Positions 57,732 through 64,000 of a DNA stretch of 64,000 nucleotides are shown here, in pieces. Every line of letters begins with the position of its first letter. Position 1 is the stretch's first letter. The stretch is from the NCBI RefSeq assembly GCF_002831585.1, contig NZ_CP025113.1:1240001-1304000 (forward strand), given 5' to 3'. A program made the translations under genes and the position numbers. The notes under the pieces are model-generated. The model was given only the letters and a program-made list of their open reading frames with translations. It had not been told where the DNA came from and ran no database searches. Source of the DNA: Bradyrhizobium sp. SK17 (lineage in GTDB: Bacteria; Pseudomonadota; Alphaproteobacteria; Rhizobiales; Xanthobacteraceae).

Positions 57732-58442
57732 ATGTTGGATCGACGACAGGTTGTTGCAGGCCTCGGCACAATGGCGCTTGCGACGCTGGTTCCAAGGAGC
57801 CTATGGGCCGCCGCGATCAAGCCTGACGACGGCTCCGCGCTGCTCGTGATCGACGTCCAGAACTGCTTCCTGCCCGGCGGCAGCCTCGCCGTGAAAGATG
57901 GCGAGCAGGTCGTGCCGGTCATCAACAAGATCGCCAAGCACTTTGCCAATGTGGTGATGACGCAGGATTGGCACACGCCCGGTCATGTCTCGTTCGCCTC
58001 GGCCCATACCGGCAAGAAGCCGTTTGAGACCATCGACCTCGCCTACGGCAAACAGGTGCTGTGGCCCGACCATTGCGTGCAGGGAACCGACGGAGCCTCG
58101 CTGTCGAAGGAACTCGCGATCCCGCAAGCCGAGCTGATCATCCGCAAGGGTTTTCACAAGGACGTCGACAGCTACTCGGCGTTCACCGAGGCAGATGGCA
58201 AGACCACCACGGGACTTGCCGCTTATCTGAAGGCGCGCAAGGTCGAGCGGGTGTTCGTGGCCGGGCTCGCCACCGATTTCTGCGTAGCGTGGACCGCGCT
58301 CGATGCGCGCAAGGCCGGCTTCGAGACCTATGTGGTGGAGGATGCCTGCCGCGGCATCGACACCCAGGGATCGCTGGCCAAGGCCTGGGACGACATGGCC
58401 AAGGCCGGCGTCAAGCGCATCCAGTCGGCCGACATCGCATAG
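57732..58442 (+). CDS. pncA: Nicotinamidase with a twin-arginine-like export signal
   Basis: 236 residues from the ATG at 57732. The isochorismatase-fold nicotinamidase has the catalytic triad D41 (VIDVQNCF), K139 (IRKGFHKD) and C184 (LATDFCVAW). Metal ligands are D79, H81 and H85 (TQDWHTPGHVSF). It converts nicotinamide to nicotinate. Unusually it carries MLDRRQVVAGLGTMALATLV, a twin-arginine-like signal ending near LWAAA, so it may act in the periplasm on external nicotinamide. Most PncA enzymes are cytosolic. Its Shine-Dalgarno lies in a perfect hairpin. Confidence 0.85.
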   Translation: MLDRRQVVAGLGTMALATLVPRSLWAAAIKPDDGSALLVIDVQNCFLPGGSLAVKDGEQVVPVINKIAKHFANVVMTQDWHTPGHVSFASAHTGKKPFETIDLAYGKQVLWPDHCVQGTDGASLSKELAIPQAELIIRKGFHKDVDSYSAFTEADGKTTTGLAAYLKARKVERVFVAGLATDFCVAWTALDARKAGFETYVVEDACRGIDTQGSLAKAWDDMAKAGVKRIQSADIA

Positions 58443-58462
58443 GCATATCACGCGAGGTCCGC

Positions 58463-59317
58463 ATGGCCGAGCCCGCGGCCCCCGTTGAATTCGACTTCGT
58501 GCGGCGCCCGCCATCGCCACGACTGGCGGGCATGATTGTCGGGATCACCGGCTATCGTGAGACGGTCGCAGGCCAATTCGTCCACTGCCAGACGGCGCCG
58601 CTGATTGTGCCTTTCATTGTCAGCTTCGGCTCGCCCTATTTGATCGCGCTTGCGCGTCGGCCCGAGGCGTCCGACCGGCAGCTCAGCTTCGCCGCGGGCC
58701 TGCACACGGGGCCGGTCTATATCGAGTCCGATGGCCGCGCCGAAAGCGTGCAGGTGGATTTCACGCCGCTCGGCGCCTACCGCTTCTTCGGCGGCACCAT
58801 CACCGAGCTCGCCGGGCGGATGGTCGATCTCGGCGACGTGCTCGGCCACGAGGGACGGCGGCTCCGCGAACGGCTCGGCAATACGACCTGCTGGCAGCGG
58901 CGCTTCGACCTGATCGAGGACTTCGTGCTCCGTCGCGCGAACCATGCGCCATCGCCTGAGATCGCGTCCGCCTATCGCAGGCTGGCGCGATCCGCCGGCA
59001 CGATCCGGATCACGACGCTCGCCGCCGATATCGGGTGGAGCCGCAAGCACCTCGTCGACCGCTTTCGATCGGAGCTTGGCCTCGCCCCCAAATCGCTGGC
59101 GCGGATGATGCGCTTCCACCAGGCCTGCCGGATCGCCCAGCGCGGCGGGCCGCGCGCCTGGGCGGCGATCGCGGCGGAAACCGGCTATGCCGACCAGGCC
59201 CATCTCGTCCGCGAGTTCGTCGAATTCGCCGGGGAACCGCCGACGGCATGGGCGCGCCGGCTGGCGATGACCGACAGCCGGCTGGCGCATTCCGGCGATC
59301 TGCTGGCGGACCGGTAA
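58463..59317 (+). CDS. AraC-family transcriptional regulator
   Basis: 284 residues. An N-terminal cupin-like sensing domain (about 1-150, with LGAYRFFGG and ELAGRMVDLGDVLG) is followed by a C-terminal double HTH. HTH1 reads RITTLAADIGWSRKHLVDRFRSELGLAPKSLARM. HTH2 reads AWAAIAAETGYADQAHLVREFVEFAGEPPTAW. It lies 20 bases after the nicotinamidase stop and may be cotranscribed, and 76 bases before a VOC gene. The effector is unknown. Confidence 0.85.
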   Translation: MAEPAAPVEFDFVRRPPSPRLAGMIVGITGYRETVAGQFVHCQTAPLIVPFIVSFGSPYLIALARRPEASDRQLSFAAGLHTGPVYIESDGRAESVQVDFTPLGAYRFFGGTITELAGRMVDLGDVLGHEGRRLRERLGNTTCWQRRFDLIEDFVLRRANHAPSPEIASAYRRLARSAGTIRITTLAADIGWSRKHLVDRFRSELGLAPKSLARMMRFHQACRIAQRGGPRAWAAIAAETGYADQAHLVREFVEFAGEPPTAWARRLAMTDSRLAHSGDLLADR

Positions 59318-59393
59318 CAAACCTTCAAGCCGGCGGCGCATCGCCTTGCGCATAGTGTCGCCATCCGGCGACCAACATGGGACACGCGCAATC

Positions 59394-59816
59394 ATGAGCA
59401 ATATCGAACCGCCCCGCATCTACCCGACGATCCGTTGCAGGGATGCCGAGGCGATGGTCGGCTGGTTGAAGGCGGCATTCGGGTTCACCGAATACGTCGT
59501 CTACCGCCACGATGGAGTGATCCATCACGCCGAGCTGGCCTACGGTTCCTCGATCCTGATGCTCGGCCAGAGCCGCGACGACGACTATGGCAAACTGGTC
59601 GGGGACATCGGCGGCCGCCGCACCGATTCGATCTATGTCGCGGTCGACGATCCCGACGCCCTGCATGCGAAGGCCAAGGCGGCGGGGGCGACAATCGAAA
59701 TGGAACTGCGCGACACCGACTATGGCAGCCGTGATTTCGCCTGCCGCGACCCGGAAGGAAATCTCTGGAACTTCGGCACCTATTGGCCGAAGGCGCATGA
59801 GAAGCCGCCGTCGTGA
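59394..59816 (+). CDS. VOC superfamily (glyoxalase/bleomycin-resistance-like) protein
   Basis: 140 residues from the ATG at 59394 (MSNIEPPRIYPTI). Two beta-alpha-beta-beta-beta halves make a VOC fold. Candidate metal or ligand residues lie in HHAELAYGSSILMLG and in DFACRDPEGNLWNFGTY. This subgroup is close to PhnB-like and glyoxalase-like proteins of unknown substrate. It follows the AraC regulator on the same strand, so a common target is possible. Convergent with grpE. Confidence 0.82.
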   Translation: MSNIEPPRIYPTIRCRDAEAMVGWLKAAFGFTEYVVYRHDGVIHHAELAYGSSILMLGQSRDDDYGKLVGDIGGRRTDSIYVAVDDPDALHAKAKAAGATIEMELRDTDYGSRDFACRDPEGNLWNFGTYWPKAHEKPPS

Positions 59817-59855
59817 ATCCACGACAGCGCGCTTATGACTCGCAGGTTGGACGGA

Positions 59856-60461
59856 TCAGACCGTGATGTCGGCGCTGGGGGCCGACTTGGCGCCGCCCTT
59901 GGAGACGCCGACCAGCGCCGGACGCAGGATGCGCTCGCCGATCATGTAGCCGGCCTGCACGACCTGCACCACGGTGCCTGATGGCACCGATGCGTCAGGC
60001 ACCTCGAACATCGCCTGCTGGAAGTTCGGATCGAACTTCTCGCCGATCGGATCGAACTTCTTGACGCCGTTCTTCTCCAGCGCGTTGAGCAGCGAACGCT
60101 CGGTCAGCTCGACGCCCTCGAGCAGCGCCTTCAGGCCGGGATCGGCGGCTTCCTTGGTCTCGGCCGGCACCGCGTCGAGCGCGCGTTGCAGATTGTCGGC
60201 GATGTCGAGCACGTCGCGGGCAAAGCCCGTGATGCCGTAGGTCTTGGCGTCGGCGACCTCGCGGCGGGTGCGTTGACGGAGGTTCTCCATCTCGGCCAGC
60301 GTGCGCAGCGTGCGGTCCTTGGCCTCGGCGAGTTCCTTGGCCAGCGCCTCTGATGATCCCGCCTCGGGATCGTCGGGCATGATGTAGGGCTTCGAAACCA
60401 CGGGCTCACCCGTCGGCGCCGAATTCTCGCTGTTGTCATTGGCCCGGTTCGGATCGGTCAT
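59856..60461 (-). CDS. grpE: Nucleotide exchange factor GrpE
   Basis: 201 residues from the ATG at 60461 ([13 protein letters not shown]). A disordered acidic N-terminus leads to a long coiled coil (about 45-100, [25 protein letters not shown]). The C-terminal beta domain has the GrpE signature around [23 protein letters not shown]. It exchanges ADP from DnaK. A CTTGA lies upstream on the minus strand, but I could not pair it with a convincing heat-shock -10 element. hrcA is immediately upstream on the same strand. Confidence 0.97.
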   Translation of the reverse strand: MTDPNRANDNSENSAPTGEPVVSKPYIMPDDPEAGSSEALAKELAEAKDRTLRTLAEMENLRQRTRREVADAKTYGITGFARDVLDIADNLQRALDAVPAETKEAADPGLKALLEGVELTERSLLNALEKNGVKKFDPIGEKFDPNFQQAMFEVPDASVPSGTVVQVVQAGYMIGERILRPALVGVSKGGAKSAPSADITV

Positions 60462-60626
60462 GGCTTGCCTTCTCGAAAACTCGCGTCGGTTCAAATCTTG
60501 GGGATTGCTAGCCGGGATATCGTGCTTTGGGCGGCGAAAATCAAGCGTAACCTACCGGCTTGAGGCACCGGGATCCCCTGCGCCGGTGCAGGAAACCAGT
60601 CAAATGCAAGCCAAATCCACCTCCGG

Positions 60627-61715
60627 TCAGCCGCCCAGCATCTTGCTGACGATGCGCGCCGCATAATCCACCGTCGGGATCACCCGCGCATAGTTCAGCC
60701 GGGTCGGCCCGATCACGCCGAGCACGCCGACGATGCGGCCCTGGGCGTCGCCATAGGGCGCGATGATGGTCGAGGAACCCGACAGCGAGAACAGCTTGTT
60801 CTCCGAGCCGATGAAAATCCGCACGCCCTCGCCGCGCTCGGCGCGGCCAAGCAGATCGATCACGCCGCGCTTGGTCTCGAGATCGTCGAACAGCGATTTG
60901 ATCCGCTCGAGATCATCGAGCGCATGCAAATCCTCCAGCAGATTGGCGTGGCCGCGCACGATCAGCTGGCGGTCCTCGCTCTCGCCACCGGACCAGCTCG
61001 CGATGCCCGCCGCGACGACCTTCTGCGTGAGCTGGTCGAGCTCGGCGCGATTTTGCGTCAACGCGGTCTCGAGCTCGAGCCGCGCCTCGGCCAGCGTCCG
61101 GCCGCGGATCCGCGCATTGAGGAAATTGGTCGCTTCGGTCAGGGCCGAGGACGGCACGCCGGGCGGCAGCGCCAGCACGCGATTCTCGACCTGGCCGTCT
61201 TCGCCGACCAGCACGACCAGCGCCTTCTCCGGCTCCAGCCGCACGAATTCGATATGCTTCAGCCGCGCATTCGACTTCTGCGTCAGCACCACGGCCGCGG
61301 CGCGGGTCAGGCCCGACAGCCGCGTCAACGCCTCGCCGAGCGCCGCCTCGACGGATTGCGCACGGCCGACGGCGGCAAGCTGGGTCTGGATCGACTGCCG
61401 CTCGGCCTCGGTGAGGTCGCCGACCTGCATCAGGGCGTCGACGAAGAACCGCAGGCCGAGTTCGGTCGGCAACCGGCCCGCCGAGGTGTGCGGCGCGTAA
61501 ATCAGGCCGAGCTGCTCGAGATCCGACATCACGTTGCGGACCGAGGCCGGCGACAGCGGTAATGCGATCAGGCGCGAGATGTTGCGCGAACCAACCGGCT
61601 CGCCGGTGGCGAGATAGCTTTCGACGATTTGACGAAAAATGTCGCGCGACCGCTCGTTGAGCTGGGCCAGCCCGGCATGCGGCGCGATCAGGCCGATCGG
61701 ATCGTGATGAGTCAC
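60627..61715 (-). CDS. hrcA: Heat-inducible transcription repressor HrcA
   Basis: 362 residues. The N-terminal winged helix ([42 protein letters not shown]) is followed by a GAF-like domain ([18 protein letters not shown]) and a C-terminal [22 protein letters not shown] signature. It binds the CIRCE operator, and GroEL helps it fold. I see no CIRCE element in this window, so its targets (probably groESL) lie elsewhere. It is divergent from rph across 171 bases, with grpE 165 bases downstream. Confidence 0.96.
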   Translation of the reverse strand: MTHHDPIGLIAPHAGLAQLNERSRDIFRQIVESYLATGEPVGSRNISRLIALPLSPASVRNVMSDLEQLGLIYAPHTSAGRLPTELGLRFFVDALMQVGDLTEAERQSIQTQLAAVGRAQSVEAALGEALTRLSGLTRAAAVVLTQKSNARLKHIEFVRLEPEKALVVLVGEDGQVENRVLALPPGVPSSALTEATNFLNARIRGRTLAEARLELETALTQNRAELDQLTQKVVAAGIASWSGGESEDRQLIVRGHANLLEDLHALDDLERIKSLFDDLETKRGVIDLLGRAERGEGVRIFIGSENKLFSLSGSSTIIAPYGDAQGRIVGVLGVIGPTRLNYARVIPTVDYAARIVSKMLGG

Positions 61716-61886
61716 ACTCCAGTCCCTCGCAATTGCTGCCTAATTTGTCGCTCCGGGAGGCCGGTGACAAGCGCGCATTCGGCGCTCCGGGACCGGTCCA
61801 TCCCGGGGACCAAAAACCCTTGCCGCTGCCCCTTCCCCCTCCTACAAGCACGCCCAGCCATATCTCTGGGATTTTTGGAGGATTTC

Positions 61887-62600
61887 ATGCGGCCAAGCCG
61901 CCGTGCACCCGATGAACTGCGTCCCGTGTCGCTGGAACGCGGCGTCGTCAAATATGCCGAGGGTTCCTGCATGGTGAAGTTCGGCGACACCCATGTGCTG
62001 GTGACGGCGACCTTGGAAGAGCGGTTGCCGCCATGGCTGAAGGGCCAGGGCCGCGGCTGGGTCACCGCCGAATACGGCATGCTGCCGCGCGCCACGCTGG
62101 AACGCACCCGCCGCGAGGCCTCCGCCGGCAAGCAGGGCGGCCGCACGGTCGAGATCCAGCGGCTGATCGGCCGCTCGCTGCGCGCGGCGATCGATCTCGA
62201 AGCGCTCGGCGAGCGCCAGATCACGGTCGATTGCGACGTCATCCAGGCCGATGGCGGCACCCGCACCGCCTCGATCACCGGCGCCTGGGTGGCGCTGGCC
62301 GACTGCATCAACTGGATGAAGACCCGCAACATGCTGAAGGCCAACGTGTTGCGCGACAATGTGGCGGCGATCTCCTGCGGCATCTACCAGGGCACGCCGG
62401 TGCTCGATCTCGACTATGCCGAGGATTCCGAGGCCGACACCGACGCCAATTTCGTCATGACCGGCGACGGCCGCATCATCGAGGTGCAGGGCACCGCCGA
62501 GAAGACGCCGTTCTCGCAGGACGAATTGCTGGCGCTGATGGCGCTGGCGCGCAAAGGTGTCGCGCGTCTGGTCGACTTGCAAAAGATCGCGGTGGCGTAG
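61887..62600 (+). CDS. rph: Ribonuclease PH
   Basis: 237 residues from the ATG at 61887, with TGGAGGATTTC immediately upstream. It opens [27 protein letters not shown]. The phosphorolytic site [15 protein letters not shown] and the hexamer-forming core are intact. It trims tRNA 3' ends by phosphate-dependent exonuclease action. The open frame reaches upstream past the hrcA promoter, which is not coding. It is followed by rdgB and hemW on the same strand, 11 bases apart, as is common in this group. Confidence 0.97.
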   Translation: MRPSRRAPDELRPVSLERGVVKYAEGSCMVKFGDTHVLVTATLEERLPPWLKGQGRGWVTAEYGMLPRATLERTRREASAGKQGGRTVEIQRLIGRSLRAAIDLEALGERQITVDCDVIQADGGTRTASITGAWVALADCINWMKTRNMLKANVLRDNVAAISCGIYQGTPVLDLDYAEDSEADTDANFVMTGDGRIIEVQGTAEKTPFSQDELLALMALARKGVARLVDLQKIAVA

Positions 62601-62611
62601 TCTGATTGGTC

Positions 62612-63247
62612 ATGCATCGCCGAATCACCGGAAGGCTCGTCATCGCCACCCATAATCCCGGCAAGCTTGCCGAGATGCGGGAACTGCTGGCGCCGCACGG
62701 CGTCGAGGCGGTGTCGGCCGGCGAACTCGGCCTTGCCGAGCCCGAGGAGACCGGCGACAGTTTTCGCGCCAATGCGGCGATCAAGGCCATCGCCGCGGCG
62801 AAGGCGACCGGCTTGCCGGCCTTCGCCGACGATTCTGGCCTTGTGGTCGACGCGCTCGACGGCGCCCCGGGAATCTACTCGGCGCGCTGGGCCGGCGAGA
62901 GCAAGGACTTCATGGCGGCGATGACGCGGATCGAACGCCTGTTGCAGGAGCGCGGCGCCACAACATCCGAGCAGCGCAAGGCGCATTTCGTCTCGGCGCT
63001 GTGCGTGGCGTGGCCCGACGATCATCTCGAAGAGGTCGAGGCCCGTGTCGACGGAACGCTGGTCTGGCCGCCACGCGGCACCGCCGGCTTCGGCTATGAT
63101 CCGGCGTTTCTGCCTGACGGATACACGCGGACGTTCGGCGAGATGACCAGCATCGAGAAGCACGGCCTGCCGCCGCACGGGCTCGGCCTGTCGCATCGCG
63201 CCCGCGCCTTCGTGAAGCTCGCGGAGATCTGCCTTGAGCCACGCTGA
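62612..63247 (+). CDS. rdgB: RdgB/HAM1-type dITP/XTP pyrophosphatase
   Basis: 211 residues. The N-terminal [14 protein letters not shown] is the nucleotide-binding motif, and [25 protein letters not shown] carries the catalytic Asp pair. [15 protein letters not shown] is the C-terminal signature. It removes dITP, XTP and dHAPTP from the nucleotide pool. It starts 11 bases after rph and overlaps the presumed TTG start of hemW by 14 bases, an rph-rdgB-hemW operon. Confidence 0.96.
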   Translation: MHRRITGRLVIATHNPGKLAEMRELLAPHGVEAVSAGELGLAEPEETGDSFRANAAIKAIAAAKATGLPAFADDSGLVVDALDGAPGIYSARWAGESKDFMAAMTRIERLLQERGATTSEQRKAHFVSALCVAWPDDHLEEVEARVDGTLVWPPRGTAGFGYDPAFLPDGYTRTFGEMTSIEKHGLPPHGLGLSHRARAFVKLAEICLEPR

Positions 63248-64000
63248 ACGAACAGCATTCGGCGTCTACGTGCACTGGCCGTTCTGCCTGTCGAAGTGCC
63301 CGTATTGCGATTTCAACAGCCATGTCCGGCATGCGCCGGTCGACGAAGATCGTTTCGTGCGCGCCTTCGCCCGCGAGATCGAGACCACCGCCGCGCGGGT
63401 GCCGGGACGCGAAGTCACATCGATCTTCCTCGGCGGCGGCACGCCCTCGCTGATGCAGCCGCAGACCGTTGGCGCCGTGCTCGATGCGATCGGCAAGCAC
63501 TGGTCGGTCGCACGCGACGTCGAGGTCACGCTGGAGGCCAATCCGACCAGCGTCGAGGCGACGCGCTTTCGTGGCTATCGCACCGCGGGCGTCAACCGCG
63601 TCTCGCTCGGCGTGCAGGCGCTCGACGATGCGTCACTGAAGGCATTGGGCCGCCTGCATACGGCGCGCGAGGCGCTCGACGCGGTCGCGATCGCGCGCTC
63701 GGCGTTCGATCGCTATTCATTCGACCTGATCTACGCCCGTCCAGACCAGACGCCGCTGATGTGGGCCGATGAATTGAAGCAGGCGATCTCGGAAGCCGCC
63801 GAGCATCTGTCGCTCTATCAGCTCACGATCGAGGAAGGCACGCCGTTCTTCGGACTGCACGCCGCCGGCAAATTGCAGACGCCGGACGAGGCGACGTCGC
63901 GCGCACTCTACGACGTCACGCAGGAGGTCTGCGCCCGCGAGGGCTTGCCGGCCTATGAGATCTCCAACCACGCCCGCCCCGGCGTGGAGTGCAAGCACAA
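63234..64000 (+). CDS. hemW: HemW-like radical SAM heme chaperone (3' end outside window)
   Basis: About 255 residues are visible; the gene runs off the right edge. It begins at a TTG at 63234 ([17 protein letters not shown]), 14 bases inside rdgB. The radical SAM cluster motif CxxxCxxC is C18, C22, C25 in [22 protein letters not shown] and [10 protein letters not shown] are shared with HemN. Proteins lacking the HemN-specific N-terminal extension, like this one, are HemW heme-trafficking chaperones and not coproporphyrinogen oxidases. The missing C-terminus prevents a full check. Confidence 0.9.
   Translation, partial: MSHAERTAFGVYVHWPFCLSKCPYCDFNSHVRHAPVDEDRFVRAFAREIETTAARVPGREVTSIFLGGGTPSLMQPQTVGAVLDAIGKHWSVARDVEVTLEANPTSVEATRFRGYRTAGVNRVSLGVQALDDASLKALGRLHTAREALDAVAIARSAFDRYSFDLIYARPDQTPLMWADELKQAISEAAEHLSLYQLTIEEGTPFFGLHAAGKLQTPDEATSRALYDVTQEVCAREGLPAYEISNHARPGVECKH

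Noticed and set aside
60462..60626. Sigma-32 promoter for grpE
   Set aside because: A CTTGA exists upstream on the minus strand, but the -10 region fits the consensus poorly.
56107..61886. CIRCE operator (TTAGCACTC-N9-GAGTGCTAA) near dnaK, grpE or hrcA
   Set aside because: Looked for in all three upstream regions and not found; only the sigma-32 type promoter of dnaK is supported.

Overview
The window reads as core chromosome of a high-GC alphaproteobacterium, most likely Bradyrhizobium or a close relative. This is inferred from: lptC-lptA-lptB-rpoN-hpf-ptsN gene order, an NrnC-type nanoRNase, an FzlA-like GST-fold protein, an alphaproteobacterial heat-shock promoter in front of dnaK, and several interspersed palindromic repeats of the kind common in that genus. 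I see no prophage, IS element, CRISPR array, rRNA or replication origin. One tRNA gene, tRNA-Leu(CAG), was found.

Layout. 1-2.6 kb: a saccharopine-dehydrogenase-like reductase (cut by the window edge) and a frameshifted SDR gene, divergent from a TetR regulator with a twin palindromic operator between them. 2.7-9.5 kb (minus strand): nrnC, lptC, lptA, lptB, rpoN, hpf and ptsN, covering LPS export, sigma-54, ribosome hibernation and the nitrogen PTS. 9.7-15.8 kb: a large autotransporter, an MFS exporter, an exported metallo-beta-lactamase-fold protein and tRNA-Leu. 15.9-22.4 kb: an NDUFA9-like protein, uppP, fzlA-like, queG, a thioesterase-like protein, an NTF2-like protein and an alpha/beta hydrolase. 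22.6-28.7 kb: infC (ATT start), rpmI, rplT, then pheS, an ASCH-domain gene and pheT in overlapping frames. 28.8-35.1 kb: a TSUP permease, a second exported MBL protein, a Tat-type amine oxidase, a YiiX-like hydrolase and a GT39-like membrane protein. 35.1-37.9 kb: a TonB-dependent receptor divergent from nikR, with a near-consensus NikR operator between them. 38-42.7 kb: HMG-CoA lyase, CaiB/BaiF CoA-transferase, LysR regulator and a frameshifted MFS carrier, probably a catabolic unit. 42.9-48.9 kb: a CysZ/EI24-like protein, an EmrAB-type pump, nth, a DUF2244 protein and an Ada-like methyltransferase. 49-56.1 kb (minus strand): dnaK, dnaJ, pmtA, an FMN reductase, pyrF, a DUF1330 protein, dapB and gpmA. 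56.7-64 kb: an exported unknown, an exported nicotinamidase, an AraC regulator, a VOC protein, grpE, hrcA, rph, rdgB and the start of hemW.

The observations I rate highest are the NikR operator linking a TonB receptor to nickel control; the ASCH gene translationally coupled between pheS and pheT; the ATT-initiated infC; a perfect 9-bp hairpin that would hide the ribosome-binding site of the exported nicotinamidase; the twin TetR operators; and the exact sigma-32 promoter of dnaK. Two genes (SDR and MFS carrier) are broken by the apparent loss of a single base beside a run of C, so sequence error must be excluded before calling them pseudogenes.
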